64,000 bases of DNA. It comes from Chitinophagaceae bacterium LGM1 (GTDB lineage: Bacteria; Bacteroidota; Bacteroidia; Chitinophagales; Chitinophagaceae). Where the stretch lies: assembly GCA_018604165.1 (NCBI GenBank), contig CP075895.1, forward strand, positions 2,971,001-3,035,000. Reading direction: 5' to 3'. The position numbers and the translations under genes were made by a program. The notes under the pieces are model-generated. The model saw only the letters and a list, made by a program, of their open reading frames with translations, had not been told where the DNA came from and did no database searches. Positions 36,816 to 45,491 of this stretch are shown here, in pieces (the stretch's first letter is position 1; each line of letters opens with the position of its first letter).

Positions 36816-37577
36816 TTAGTATTTGCCCTTATTATAGCGTTTATTCTCGTAGTAACGACGGTTGGTTTTATTATAGGTACCATAAGCACTGCCCGGCACT
36901 TTATGGAATGTATAACGTAAACCAAACGTGATGGGGAATGCCATGATGCTGTACTTAAGCACTTGCGGGTTTACCCATATCTGTGGTGCGCCAGCATTTT
37001 TGTAGTCGAAAGTGTAGTATCTCATCGCAGCTTCCAGATAGATACCTATATTACCCGATACATTGGCAGCATAACCCAACTGTGCGCCATAAGTAAGCCC
37101 ACGCCCACCATCGGGCCCATTGTAAGACTCATTAGCTGCATAGTTTTTTGAGTTGTTTCTTGCAAAGCCCACGCCAATTGCAGCACCTATATATGCATAG
37201 CTGGCACCTTCATTAAAATCGAAACGCTTATTGATAACGGCTGTAAGGTTCACAGCGTTTTTGGCATATACCAGTTTCTTATCATCGCCGCCTATAGAGT
37301 CTATCAGCCTGTAGCCATTAATGAAACCACCGTATTTTTTTGATGATTTGGACGACAGCTCGTGCATATGGCTCTCCAACCCAATCTGCCACAGGTTTTT
37401 GGTAGTATACAGCAGGCGCATGTTCAGTGAATAGTTCATTACCGACTGGTCACCTTTATACACCATATTATCCGTTGGCTGTCCATTGATGCTGAAGCCA
37501 CCGCCTGCGCCACCTTCCAACTCCTGTGCCTGTGCTTTAATACCTATCAATAGTGTGAATAGCAACAATTTTTTCAT
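36816..37577 (-). CDS. outer-membrane beta-barrel protein of unknown function
   Basis: 253 residues. A signal peptide (MKKLLLFTLLIGIKAQAQ) is followed by alternating hydrophobic strands with aromatic girdles, such as NMRLLYTTKNLWQIGLESH, YAYIGAAIGVGFARN, GLTYGAQLGYAANVSGNIGIYLEAAMRYY-like segments and ITFGLRYTFHKV. This fits a small 8- to 10-stranded barrel. The C terminus is basic and Tyr-rich (NKTNRRYYENKRYNKGKY). It faces the export gene across a shared terminator but is not clearly part of the polysaccharide locus. Function unknown. Confidence 0.7.
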   Translation of the reverse strand: MKKLLLFTLLIGIKAQAQELEGGAGGGFSINGQPTDNMVYKGDQSVMNYSLNMRLLYTTKNLWQIGLESHMHELSSKSSKKYGGFINGYRLIDSIGGDDKKLVYAKNAVNLTAVINKRFDFNEGASYAYIGAAIGVGFARNNSKNYAANESYNGPDGGRGLTYGAQLGYAANVSGNIGIYLEAAMRYYTFDYKNAGAPQIWVNPQVLKYSIMAFPITFGLRYTFHKVPGSAYGTYNKTNRRYYENKRYNKGKY

Positions 37578-37744
37578 ACGGCAGATTTTTCAGAATACTA
37601 TCCTAAATATATTATTTTTATTGATTATAGCTTACGCAAGCGTTAAATTAATCAAATTTCCGGTTTACCTATAATTTTTACCCCATTTTTTATAACCCCG
37701 TCAAATATTTATCGTTGGCACATATTCATCCATATATCGGGGTA

Positions 37745-37771
37745 ATAAAAAAGCCGGTCATCTGCCGGCTT
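37745..37771 (-). terminator. intrinsic terminator of the DUF3276 gene
   Basis: On the minus strand a stem AAGCCGG/CCGGCTT (37751-37757 with 37765-37771) with a seven-base loop is followed by a run of T residues. It lies 26 bases after the DUF3276 stop codon. Confidence 0.88.
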
Positions 37772-37796
37772 AGTATATCAATAAAGTATGATGTTA

Positions 37797-38201
37797 TTAC
37801 ATTTTCCACTCATCTACACCTGCGCTGTTGTCAACCGTTTCTGTAACCTCAGATACTTCTTCAGTTGCTGACGCTACTGGTGCGCCTTCTTCGTTTTCCT
37901 GGTCGTGGTTGTATGCGTCAAAGTCAAAATCAGGCATCAGGTCGGTTTTCACATAGTTTACCGTATCTGTCAGCGCGTTCAGGAATTTGTTGAAATCTTC
38001 TTTGTACAAAAACATTTTGTGCCTGTCGTAACCATTATCGTCAAAACGCTTTTTGCTTTCTGTAATGGTGATGAAGTAATCGTTGCCACGTGTAGAACGT
38101 ACATCAAAGAAGTATGTCCTGCGCTTGCCTGCCTTGATGCGTTTGCTGTATAAGCTCTCACTGTTACGGTTTTCCCCGAAGTTTTTGTTTTCGTACGCCA
38201 C
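37797..38201 (-). CDS. DUF3276 family, PUR-alpha-like nucleic-acid-binding protein
   Basis: 134 residues from a GTG start. The core KRRTYFFDVRSTRGNDYFITI and HKMFLYKEDFNKFLNAL match the DUF3276/PUR family found throughout Bacteroidota, which resembles the PUR repeat binding single-stranded DNA and RNA. The C-terminal 35 residues are acidic and low-complexity. Physiological role is not established. It has a strong own promoter and a terminator, so it is a single-gene transcript. Confidence 0.88.
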   Translation of the reverse strand: MAYENKNFGENRNSESLYSKRIKAGKRRTYFFDVRSTRGNDYFITITESKKRFDDNGYDRHKMFLYKEDFNKFLNALTDTVNYVKTDLMPDFDFDAYNHDQENEEGAPVASATEEVSEVTETVDNSAGVDEWKM

Positions 38202-38240
38202 TGTTCTGTAGTTTTAGTTTTCCTGTTTTTTAATGGAAGA

Positions 38241-38271
38241 CAAATATATACAAGATAACGTACTATCCAAA
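38241..38271 (-). promoter_or_regulatory. promoter of the DUF3276 gene
   Basis: On the minus strand TTTG (38268-38271), 19 bases, then TATATTTG (38241-38248) give an exact match to the Bacteroidota -33/-7 consensus. Transcription would start near 38234, about 33 bases before the GTG. Confidence 0.75.
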
Positions 38272-38335
38272 TGCCTATGCTGCATACTGTTGATAAGAAA
38301 GGAAGATTTCCAACATCATAGTTTTTATAATATCA

Positions 38336-39010
38336 CTATAGGGTATTAAACAGCTGTACCAGTGCAGTATTCAGGTTATTTACTGCCAGTGGAATATTCC
38401 ATTTTCCCCTATCTCTTGGCTCTACGTAGTTGGATATTGCCCTAAGCTGCACGAAAGGAATACTCTCCATCAGGCATACATAGTGCATGGCTGCGCCTTC
38501 CATACTTTCTATATCGGCATTATATAAGGCTTGCAAGCGGGCTATCGTTGCCGCATTGCCCGATACTGTATTCACCGTAATACCATCTACTGCCTGTAGC
38601 TGCAAGGCCTTACTGATGGCTGTTTCAGGCGCTATCAGCCTGCCGTTTGTAAAGGGGTGGCTGTCTTTATCCATCAACCCCAGCGAGAAGATGTCTATAT
38701 AATTATCATGGTCTTGCGCACCCATATCGCCCCATTGCTCTGTTGCCACAGTTACCACCTGCCCTATTTGTAGCTGCCTGTTGAATGCCCCGCTAATACC
38801 TGCCTGTACCACCACATCGTATGGCTTGTTGCACAACTGCTTGGTAAGTGCATGGGCTGTAGCTACCACGCCTACACCCGTAATGCATAGAGTAACACTA
38901 CCCCAGCTAAAGTGGTATAGCGCCTCTGTGCCTGCATCTTGCATATCGGCTATAAGGGTTGCCAATGGGGCTATTTCAGCCTCTGTAGCGGCTATCAGCA
39001 ATACATCCAT
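38336..39010 (-). CDS. mqnB: futalosine hydrolase
   Basis: 224 residues from ATG 39010; a TTG nine codons earlier is possible but unneeded. MDVLLIAATEAEIAP, ITGVGVVATAHAL, VVQAGISGAFNRQLQIGQVV and IESMEGAAMHYVCLM are the purine-nucleosidase-like motifs of MqnB, the last holding the conserved E-S-M-E-G. It removes adenine from futalosine in the alternative menaquinone pathway. Together with mqnD 1.5 kb away it shows that this organism makes menaquinone through futalosine. The promoter region is shared with queD. Confidence 0.92.
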   Translation of the reverse strand: MDVLLIAATEAEIAPLATLIADMQDAGTEALYHFSWGSVTLCITGVGVVATAHALTKQLCNKPYDVVVQAGISGAFNRQLQIGQVVTVATEQWGDMGAQDHDNYIDIFSLGLMDKDSHPFTNGRLIAPETAISKALQLQAVDGITVNTVSGNAATIARLQALYNADIESMEGAAMHYVCLMESIPFVQLRAISNYVEPRDRGKWNIPLAVNNLNTALVQLFNTL

Positions 39011-39028
39011 ACTGCAAATAACTACTTT

Positions 39029-39060
39029 TTTGTTCAAACCGTTATCTAAAGCTAATTTTG
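39029..39060 (+). promoter_or_regulatory. promoter of queD-folE
   Basis: TTTG (39029-39032), a 20-base spacer and TAATTTTG (39053-39060) fit the Bacteroidota consensus. Transcription would start near 39067, 13 bases before the queD ATG. Confidence 0.65.
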
Positions 39061-39079
39061 CAGATTATAATTATCTGAA

Positions 39080-39490
39080 ATGGTTTACCTGACACGCGTG
39101 GAGCATTTTAATGCCGCCCACCGATTATATAACGAACACTGGACAGAGGAGCAAAACCGTGAGGTTTTTGGCAAATGCGCCAATGCCAACTGGCACGGAC
39201 ATAACTACGAACTATACGTAACGATAAAAGGCAACCCGCACCCCGATACAGGTTTTGTATTCAATGCCAAAACATTGGGCGAACTTATTAAGGATGTAAT
39301 TGTTGAAAGAGTTGACCATTGCAACCTGAATCTGGATGTTGACTTTATGAAAGGCAAATTTACCAGTGCAGAAAATTTTGCCATTGCTATATGGAACGAA
39401 TTGCAACCACATATAGAAAAGAATGGTGCGATGCTGCATTGCGTAAAGCTGAAGGAAACACCACGCATCTATGTTGAGTATTTCGGTTGA
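39080..39490 (+). CDS. queD: 6-carboxytetrahydropterin synthase / 6-pyruvoyltetrahydropterin synthase family
   Basis: 136 residues. The zinc histidines are in FNAAHRL and NWHGHNYELYV; CANANWHGH provides the catalytic cysteine region, and ERVDHCNLN and PRIYVEYF complete the family pattern. It converts dihydroneopterin triphosphate, made by FolE, to 6-carboxytetrahydropterin on the way to queuosine. Its neighbour folE starts 57 bases later on the same strand, so the two first steps from GTP are adjacent. Confidence 0.92.
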   Translation: MVYLTRVEHFNAAHRLYNEHWTEEQNREVFGKCANANWHGHNYELYVTIKGNPHPDTGFVFNAKTLGELIKDVIVERVDHCNLNLDVDFMKGKFTSAENFAIAIWNELQPHIEKNGAMLHCVKLKETPRIYVEYFG

Positions 39491-39545
39491 TTATTAACTG
39501 TTATTTCAAACTGTTAATTGCCAACTGCTAACTGTTAATTCACTA
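39490..39545. repeat. short degenerate AACTGTTA intergenic repeat
   Basis: Between queD and folE the sequence repeats AACTGTTA or close variants about four times within 50 bases. Similar simple repeats are common between Bacteroidota genes. No function is evident. Confidence 0.5.
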
Positions 39546-39547
39546 CC

Positions 39548-40144
39548 GTGTCTTATAAAAAAACAGAACATTACGACGAGGCCATCACGGCAAAGCTGAT
39601 GGAAAACTACCGCACGGCTATCGAGCAACTGGGTGAAGACCCCGAGCGCGAAGGGCTTGTAAAAACACCAGAGCGTGTTGCCAAAGCTATGCAGTACCTG
39701 ACACAGGGCTACAATATGGATGCCAAAGCAATACTGAACTCAGCCAAGTTTCAGGAGTCTTACAGCGAGATGGTGATAGTAAAAGACATAGAGCTCTACT
39801 CGATGTGCGAACACCATATGCTACCATTTTTTGGTAAAGCGCACATAGCCTACATACCCAATGGCTATATTACAGGGCTTAGCAAACTGGCAAGGGTGGT
39901 AGATTGTTTTTCTCGCCGTATGCAGGTGCAAGAACGCCTGACACACCAGATACTGGATGCCATACAGGAAACACTGAACCCCCAAGGCGTAGCCGTAGTG
40001 ATAGAAGCTAAACACCTGTGTATGATGATGCGTGGTGTGCAGAAGCAAAACAGCATCACCACTACATCGGCATTCAGCGGGCAGTTTGAAAAAAATGAAA
40101 CCCGCAGCGAATTCCTGAAGCTGATAACGGCAGATTTGTATTAA
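39548..40144 (+). CDS. folE: GTP cyclohydrolase I
   Basis: 198 residues from a GTG start. [19 protein letters not shown], the zinc and catalytic motif [20 protein letters not shown], and [11 protein letters not shown] identify FolE. It converts GTP into dihydroneopterin triphosphate for folate and, with QueD, for queuosine. It is followed by a strong terminator. Confidence 0.97.
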   Translation: MSYKKTEHYDEAITAKLMENYRTAIEQLGEDPEREGLVKTPERVAKAMQYLTQGYNMDAKAILNSAKFQESYSEMVIVKDIELYSMCEHHMLPFFGKAHIAYIPNGYITGLSKLARVVDCFSRRMQVQERLTHQILDAIQETLNPQGVAVVIEAKHLCMMMRGVQKQNSITTTSAFSGQFEKNETRSEFLKLITADLY

Positions 40145-40169
40145 TACTTTTTGAGTACATAGATATTGT

Positions 40170-40196
40170 AAGCCATCCGTAAGGGTGGCTTTTTTT
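40170..40196 (+). terminator. intrinsic terminator after folE
   Basis: Stem AAGCCATCC/GGGTGGCTT (40170-40178 with 40183-40191, one G-U pair) with loop GTAA, followed directly by a T-run. It lies 26 bases after the folE stop. Confidence 0.9.
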
Positions 40197-40216
40197 CGGT
40201 GTATAGTTAGTTATTC

Positions 40217-40250
40217 AAAAAGAAAAAGCTTCACGCATTGCGTGAAGCTT
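40217..40250 (-). terminator. intrinsic terminator after tRNA-Pro
   Basis: A perfect 11-base-pair stem (40226-40236 with 40240-40250, three-base loop) is followed on the minus strand by two T-runs. It lies 10 bases after the 3' end of the tRNA gene. Confidence 0.88.
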
Positions 40251-40259
40251 ACATTCTCG

Positions 40260-40333
40260 TCGGGAAGACAAGATTCGAACTTGCGACCCCTTGCACCCCA
40301 TACAAGTGCGCTACCGGGCTGCGCCACTTCCCG
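40260..40333 (-). tRNA. tRNA-Pro(GGG)
   Basis: 74 bases folding into a full cloverleaf: acceptor CGGGAAG/CTTCCCG with discriminator A, D-stem GCGC/GCGC, anticodon stem CTTGT/GCAAG with loop ATGGGGT (anticodon GGG), variable region GGGTC, T-stem GCAAG with loop TTCGAAT. CCA is not encoded. A canonical, functional tRNA gene, in contrast to the tRNA-like modules at 56.9 kb. Confidence 0.95.
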
Positions 40334-40356
40334 AACTGTTTGAGGTTTCGCTGTGT

Positions 40357-40378
40357 TGTCAGGAGTTTCCTCCTGACA
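40357..40378. repeat. perfect hairpin upstream of tRNA-Pro
   Basis: Nine-base-pair inverted repeat TGTCAGGAG/CTCCTGACA with loop TTTC, 23 bases before the 5' end of the tRNA on its own strand. It could be part of the tRNA leader or a terminator remnant; no T-run follows. Role unknown. Confidence 0.5.
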
Positions 40379-40554
40379 GTAACAAACCTGTACAAACCAT
40401 CAGCAAGTAATTCCTGATGTCATAGAAGTTTCCACCTCTTTTGAGGACGGCAAAGATAACGGATTTTTCCTTTTTTCAACGCCCGAAATCACATTATACA
40501 TAGCCCTTATATCCGTATTGCCGCCTTTCTGCAAAGCATCCGTAATTTTACAGC

Positions 40555-41382
40555 ATGAAACTAACGCTCGGCTTCAGTCCATGCCCCAATGATACTTTTA
40601 TCTTCGATGCGATGGTGAATGGCAAAATAGATACACGAGGCTTGCAGTTCGACTATGTGATGGAAGATGTAGAAACCCTCAACGAATGGACATTGGCCGG
40701 CAAGCTTGATGTTACCAAACTAAGCTATAGTACCTACCTGCATACTGCCCTGCCATACGCATTGCTGCACAGTGGTAGTGCATTGGGCAAGGGAGTAGGG
40801 CCATTGTTGGTTGCCAGAGAGCAACTATCACTAACCTATGCTGCCGATTATACCATTGCCATTCCAGGCATACACACTACTGCCAATCTGTTGTTATCGC
40901 TCGCGCTGCCACAAGCAAAGCAAAAAACCGCTATGCTATTCAGCGATATAGAACAGGCAGTGCTGAACGGCAAATATGATGCTGGGCTCATCATACACGA
41001 GAGCCGATTTACCTATGCACAAAAAGGATTGGTAAAACTATTAGACTTGGGCGACTGGTGGGAAAATGAAATGCATGCTGCTATACCACTTGGGGGTATA
41101 GTTGCAAAACGCACATTGGGCAACAATGTATTAGCAAATGTTGATGCAGTTATTAAAGACAGCATCGCTTATGCATGGGCAAATTATCCTGCACTGCCTG
41201 CTTTTGTTACTGCCAATGCTCAAGAAATGGAAGAAGATGTAATGCGTCAACACATCAACCTGTATGTAAATGATTATACAACAGACTTGGGTGCTGATGG
41301 GCGCAATGCCATTCAAACCATGTTCTGTAAAGCACAGGAAGCAGGTATTATTGCAGAACTGCCCGCCAATATTTTTTACTGA
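40555..41382 (+). CDS. mqnD: 1,4-dihydroxy-6-naphthoate synthase
   Basis: 275 residues. LGFSPCPNDTFIFDAMVNG and DVTKLSYSTYLHTALPYALLHSGSALGKGVGPLLV-like segments are the MqnD signature, within a periplasmic-binding-protein fold without signal peptide. It turns cyclic dehypoxanthine futalosine into 1,4-dihydroxy-6-naphthoate. Its last seven bases overlap the 3' end of the convergent hpt gene. Confidence 0.95.
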   Translation: MKLTLGFSPCPNDTFIFDAMVNGKIDTRGLQFDYVMEDVETLNEWTLAGKLDVTKLSYSTYLHTALPYALLHSGSALGKGVGPLLVAREQLSLTYAADYTIAIPGIHTTANLLLSLALPQAKQKTAMLFSDIEQAVLNGKYDAGLIIHESRFTYAQKGLVKLLDLGDWWENEMHAAIPLGGIVAKRTLGNNVLANVDAVIKDSIAYAWANYPALPAFVTANAQEMEEDVMRQHINLYVNDYTTDLGADGRNAIQTMFCKAQEAGIIAELPANIFY

Positions 41383-41912
41383 TTATCGCTTAGCCTGTAC
41401 AGGTGTTGCAGGTTGCGGCCTTGCCCGTCATAGTCGAGCCCGTAGCCTACTACAAACACATCGGGTATGTCAAAACCTGTATAGTCGGGTTGCACATCGC
41501 ACACACGTGCATCGGGTTTTGAAAGAAAACAGGCAATTTTTACCGATGCAGGTTGTTGTTGCAGCACTTGTGGTAAAAAACTGTGCAATGTTCTGCCGGT
41601 ATCTATAATATCTTCCACTATCAGTATGTGCCTGTCTGCAATATTTTCTTCCAAGCCAATAGCTGTAATGATATTGCCCGTTGAGGTAGTACCTTTATAA
41701 GATGCCAGTTTGATAAATGATATTTCGGCAGGGGTAGATAAATGCCTGAACAAATCTGCCGCAAAGATGAATGAACCGTTGAGTATTCCCAGCAGCAAAG
41801 GATTCATTCCCCGATAGTCTGCCTGTATCTGTGCTGCCAATGCCTGTACACGCTCGTCAATAGCAGCTTTTTCTATAAATACCTCAAACCGCTTATCGTG
41901 TAGCTGCACCAT
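41376..41912 (-). CDS. hpt: hypoxanthine phosphoribosyltransferase
   Basis: 178 residues. The PRPP-binding motif is ILIVEDIIDTGRTL, preceded by LLGILNGSFIFAADL and followed by VFVVGYGLDYDGQGRNL, the usual Hpt C-terminal motif. It salvages hypoxanthine and guanine to nucleotides. The gap to the upstream glucosaminidase gene is six bases. Confidence 0.93.
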   Translation of the reverse strand: MVQLHDKRFEVFIEKAAIDERVQALAAQIQADYRGMNPLLLGILNGSFIFAADLFRHLSTPAEISFIKLASYKGTTSTGNIITAIGLEENIADRHILIVEDIIDTGRTLHSFLPQVLQQQPASVKIACFLSKPDARVCDVQPDYTGFDIPDVFVVGYGLDYDGQGRNLQHLYRLSDNQ

Positions 41913-41918
41913 CTTGTG

Positions 41919-44114
41919 TTATGGTTTTATGCGTAGCTTTTGCCCCTCTTGTATGGCACCAAAGTTCAGCCCGTTCCACTCGTTCAGTTGCTTAACGGTG
42001 ATGCTGTATTTCTGTGCAATGGCAAAACCTGTTTCGCCTTTTTTCACTAAGTGATATTTACTCGGGTCTTTTGATGGCGCGAGTGCCTGTATTTTTTCTT
42101 CTGGTTTAGTGGCGGCGGGTGCAGTTGCTTTTACCGTATCAGCTTTTGGTACTGCAGTTACCACTGGTTGAGCAGGTGGGGCAGTTCTTACATTGTCTTT
42201 GGCATACACCACCTTGTCAAATTTCTTTTTCAACCTGTCCAATTCGTCTTTTGGCTCTTCTTCTATCACGGGTACAGCTACTGGTTTAGGTGCAGCCGTT
42301 TCGGGCTTTGCCGTAGGCATGGTAGTAGTTTTGTTAGCAGTCGCAACAGGTTCTATTTCTACTTTGGGTAATGGTTTTGCTTCTTCAACAACAGGCGGGG
42401 TGGCTACTGCCACAACTGCTGTATCTTTTACCAAAACAGGTTGTGCTGCAACAGTGCCTGTTGCGGGTTGTATAGCAGGTGGCGTAGTAACAGGTGCTGC
42501 TACAACGGGTATTTCTTTAGCTGGCAGTTCAACAGCGGGTGCTTCTTTTACCACTTCAGCAGCGGCAGGAACAGCAACAGCGGGTGCTTCTTTTATAGCA
42601 ATTGCTTTCACAGGCTCTGCCGCAACGGGTTTGACTACAGTAGCTACTTGTGTTACCATATCAGATTTTATATCTGTTACTGCCGCCTGTTTTACTTCTG
42701 CCACTTGTGTAGCAGTAGCTGTTTCAGTCGCCACAACAGCTGGTTTAGTTGCTGCTTGCATAGCCACTGTATCTATCTTCTTTTCTGCAACAGGCGCAGC
42801 ATTCTCATTTACTACAATATTTGATGGCTTGGTAATGACAGGCTTAGTGGCTACTGTAGTCGCATTGGGTGTCGCTGGCATAGCTTGCGGATAAGCAGTA
42901 GGCTTTACATACGCCACTGGTGTTTCTTTTTTCTTTATCACTACCACAGGTTTAGACGTGCGGTATTGTTGCAATTCCAACACGGTGCCGGGGTAGGGTT
43001 CTTCGCCCGGCTGCAGCATATTCATATCCATCAGGCTTTTTACCAGCAGCCCTTCTGCCTGTGCTATGCTATAGGTTGTTTCGCCCGCTTTTACTACGTG
43101 TGTCGGGCGTACACCTTTCGTGTTCTTACGCTCAAGGTACAGGTACATATCCTGCGGCAAGGGACGCTCGTCAATCTCGTTCAGTTCCAGTAATTTCTGG
43201 TAGCGAAAACTGGTTTTGTATGCATACTCAAGCGGGGTATCGCCTTTACGTGCATAGATGGCTTTCAATCCGTTCACACGTACCATTTGCCCGTATGCAG
43301 GTTTGAAACCACTGCCTGTACTTTCGGCTACTGGTACTTCCTGTACGTCTGTTATCGGCTGCATAGTAGCATCGGGGGCTGGCACTGCTGCTACTACAGG
43401 TGCTTGCGCAACGGGTACAGCCGCCACTACTGGTGCTGGCTTTGTTTGTACTGGTGTAGGCATTGTAGCTCTTGCAGGCTGATTGGATGTGGCACTCATG
43501 CCACCACCTTTTTGTGTGGGCAGTTCACGCGCGTCTTCTTCCGGTATCACTTCCGCCTTACGGTCGGGCGATACGGCGTTGATGTCAACATTATTCAATG
43601 CTGCGTAAGTGTATTCTTGCAGTTTGTAGTCTTCTACTATTTTTATCAGCATCTGTGCATAGCGCGGATTGGTAGCATAGCCGCAACGCTTCAGCCCCAC
43701 AGCCCATGCAGCATAGTCTGTCATTGACAGCTTAAACAATTCCGCATAGCGAGGGCTTTTCATCAGATAGTCGGAATGGTCTTTGTACGAATCTTCTGCT
43801 CTGCTGTATTTTCTAAAGCATTCATTGGGTGCATCATCTGTATGCGCAAATGTTTCGCCCGTCCATTCTTTTTTGCACTTGATGCCGAAGTGGTTGTTGG
43901 CCATCGTTGCCAGTTCGCTGCTACCGGCGCTGGTTTCATGTATGCCCTGCGCCAGTGTGATGGCAGCAGGTATGCCACTACGCTTCTGCTCTGCTACTGC
44001 AAGGTGCTTGTATTGTTCTATGTACGATTTTGCCCTTGCCTCATACGCACCGCCTTGTGCGCCTGCACACAAACAAGCCAGCATCAACACACCACAGAGT
44101 AAACCTTTTTTCAT
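41919..44114 (-). CDS. secreted glucosaminidase with LysM domains
   Basis: 731 residues from ATG 44114 (a TTG four codons earlier is less likely). Signal peptide, then a GH73-type glucosaminidase domain with the catalytic glutamate in AQGIHETSAGSSELA and FGIKCKKEWTGET (about 35-165). A first LysM follows near residue 345 (HVVKAGETTYSIAQAEG), a long Pro/Ala/Val/Thr-rich linker spans about 400-670, and a C-terminal LysM ends the protein (YHLVKKGETGFAIAQKY). It should cleave peptidoglycan glycan strands in the periplasm. The linker is low-complexity and probably variable in length. Confidence 0.92.
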   Translation of the reverse strand: MKKGLLCGVLMLACLCAGAQGGAYEARAKSYIEQYKHLAVAEQKRSGIPAAITLAQGIHETSAGSSELATMANNHFGIKCKKEWTGETFAHTDDAPNECFRKYSRAEDSYKDHSDYLMKSPRYAELFKLSMTDYAAWAVGLKRCGYATNPRYAQMLIKIVEDYKLQEYTYAALNNVDINAVSPDRKAEVIPEEDARELPTQKGGGMSATSNQPARATMPTPVQTKPAPVVAAVPVAQAPVVAAVPAPDATMQPITDVQEVPVAESTGSGFKPAYGQMVRVNGLKAIYARKGDTPLEYAYKTSFRYQKLLELNEIDERPLPQDMYLYLERKNTKGVRPTHVVKAGETTYSIAQAEGLLVKSLMDMNMLQPGEEPYPGTVLELQQYRTSKPVVVIKKKETPVAYVKPTAYPQAMPATPNATTVATKPVITKPSNIVVNENAAPVAEKKIDTVAMQAATKPAVVATETATATQVAEVKQAAVTDIKSDMVTQVATVVKPVAAEPVKAIAIKEAPAVAVPAAAEVVKEAPAVELPAKEIPVVAAPVTTPPAIQPATGTVAAQPVLVKDTAVVAVATPPVVEEAKPLPKVEIEPVATANKTTTMPTAKPETAAPKPVAVPVIEEEPKDELDRLKKKFDKVVYAKDNVRTAPPAQPVVTAVPKADTVKATAPAATKPEEKIQALAPSKDPSKYHLVKKGETGFAIAQKYSITVKQLNEWNGLNFGAIQEGQKLRIKP

Positions 44115-44138
44115 ACCGTTATTCAAATACGTTAGTAA

Positions 44139-44792
44139 TCAATTCGCTATTTTCTTTACCAGCATAATGCCGTCTCTCACGGGCAGCAATACATGCTCTA
44201 CTCGCTTATCCGCTTTTATTTTTTCGTTGTATGTATGCATGGCTTGTGCATTCTTGCTTTGCTCCGTATGGGGTAGCACCACTTCTCCATTATACAATAC
44301 ATTGTCTGCTAATATAAAGCCGCCGACAGGTACTTTGTCAAATACCATGTCGTAGTACAGATGATAGTTTTGTTTATCGGCATCAATGAACACTAAATCA
44401 AATTGCTCATTGATGTTGGGTATTATCTCTGCAGCCTTACCTATATGCTGGGTTATGTTGTTCTCTAATCCCTCTTTGCAAAAATAACGAAAACACATGT
44501 CTTGCAACTCTTCATTAATGTCTATGGTGTGCAAATGCCCGTCTGCAGCCATTCCTTTGGCAAGATATATAGCAGAATAGCCTGTATAAGTGCCTATTTC
44601 CAGCACCCTACGGGGTTGTATCATGCTGCTTATCATATACAGCAAAGCCCCCTGTAGCTTACCCGATAGCATAACGGGTAGCTCTACTTTCAGGTGTGTT
44701 TCACGGTTCAGTTGTGCCAACGCCTCGCTCTCTGCGGTGGTGTATGTTTCCGCATATTTATCTATTTCAATGGGCAGCAATACCTGTGTCAT
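44139..44792 (-). CDS. SAM-dependent O-methyltransferase (COG4122 type)
   Basis: 217 residues. RRVLEIGTYTGYSAIYLAKGM is motif I, HTIDINEE binds the ribose, FDLVFIDADKQNYHLYYDM holds the metal aspartate and FILADNVLYNGEV the second metal site. It resembles catechol/caffeoyl-CoA-type O-methyltransferases. The start overlaps the stop of the LOG-family gene by one base. Substrate unknown. Confidence 0.9.
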   Translation of the reverse strand: MTQVLLPIEIDKYAETYTTAESEALAQLNRETHLKVELPVMLSGKLQGALLYMISSMIQPRRVLEIGTYTGYSAIYLAKGMAADGHLHTIDINEELQDMCFRYFCKEGLENNITQHIGKAAEIIPNINEQFDLVFIDADKQNYHLYYDMVFDKVPVGGFILADNVLYNGEVVLPHTEQSKNAQAMHTYNEKIKADKRVEHVLLPVRDGIMLVKKIAN

Positions 44793-45490
44793 CAGAAATT
44801 GGGTTGCAGTTTGTTATGCGAATAAAACTCGTGCAGGTAGTTCACTACTTCGTCTGCTGTGTCAAATATCTTAATCATGTCCAAATCGCCGGGGCTGATG
44901 TATGCTTCTTCTTCAAACATGGTTGCTTTCATCCATTCTATCAGCCCTTTCCAGTAAGCAGAGCCCATACATATCATGGGTGTTTGTGTGAATTTCTTTG
45001 TTTGTATCAACGTAGCTACTTCAAAAAACTCATCCATCGTACCCCAACCGCCGGGCATCATGATGAAACCCTGTGAATATTTGGCAAACATCACTTTGCG
45101 TACAAAGAAGTAATCGAAGTTTAGCGATTTGTCGGCATCTATATACTGGTTGCCGTGTTGCTCAAAAGGCAGTTCTATATTCAAACCTACAGAGCGGCCA
45201 CCAGCCATATTAGCTCCTTTATTGCCCGCTTCCATAATGCCGGGACCGCCACCTGTTATTATGCCAAAACCTTCTTCTGCCAAACGCTTAGCCAATTCTA
45301 CTGTCATCTCGTAGTACTTATGCCCGGGTTTGGTACGTGCCGAGCCAAAGATGGAAATACAAGGGCCTATCTTGGCAAGGGTTTCAAAACCCTGTACAAA
45401 CTCTGCCATTATCTTGAAAACCTGCCAGCTACTGTGCGCACGGGTTTCTGTCCAGTCGCGTAGTTTTATGTTCGTCAGTTTATCTTTCAT
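44792..45490 (-). CDS. LOG-family protein (TIGR00730), nucleoside 5'-monophosphate phosphoribohydrolase-like
   Basis: 232 residues. The signature PGGWGTMDEFFE with GGGPGIMEAGNKGA, and SIFGSARTKPG near the start, define the LOG/lysine-decarboxylase-like Rossmann family. Many members release a base from a nucleoside monophosphate (cytokinin activation). The N-terminal extension of about 40 residues is normal for the larger bacterial form. Part of a minus-strand run 46961 to 41376. Confidence 0.9.
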   Translation of the reverse strand: MKDKLTNIKLRDWTETRAHSSWQVFKIMAEFVQGFETLAKIGPCISIFGSARTKPGHKYYEMTVELAKRLAEEGFGIITGGGPGIMEAGNKGANMAGGRSVGLNIELPFEQHGNQYIDADKSLNFDYFFVRKVMFAKYSQGFIMMPGGWGTMDEFFEVATLIQTKKFTQTPMICMGSAYWKGLIEWMKATMFEEEAYISPGDLDMIKIFDTADEVVNYLHEFYSHNKLQPNF

Positions 45491-45491
45491 A

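Noticed and set aside
40357-40378. Terminator upstream of tRNA-Pro
   Set aside because: The hairpin is perfect but has no T-run on either strand and no gene ends there; recorded only as a hairpin.
42193-42894. Long plus-strand open frame rich in Ala, Thr, Val and Gly opposite the glucosaminidase linker
   Set aside because: It mirrors the Pro/Ala/Val repeat linker of the real gene on the other strand; the composition explains the open frame, and it has no start signal or family motif.
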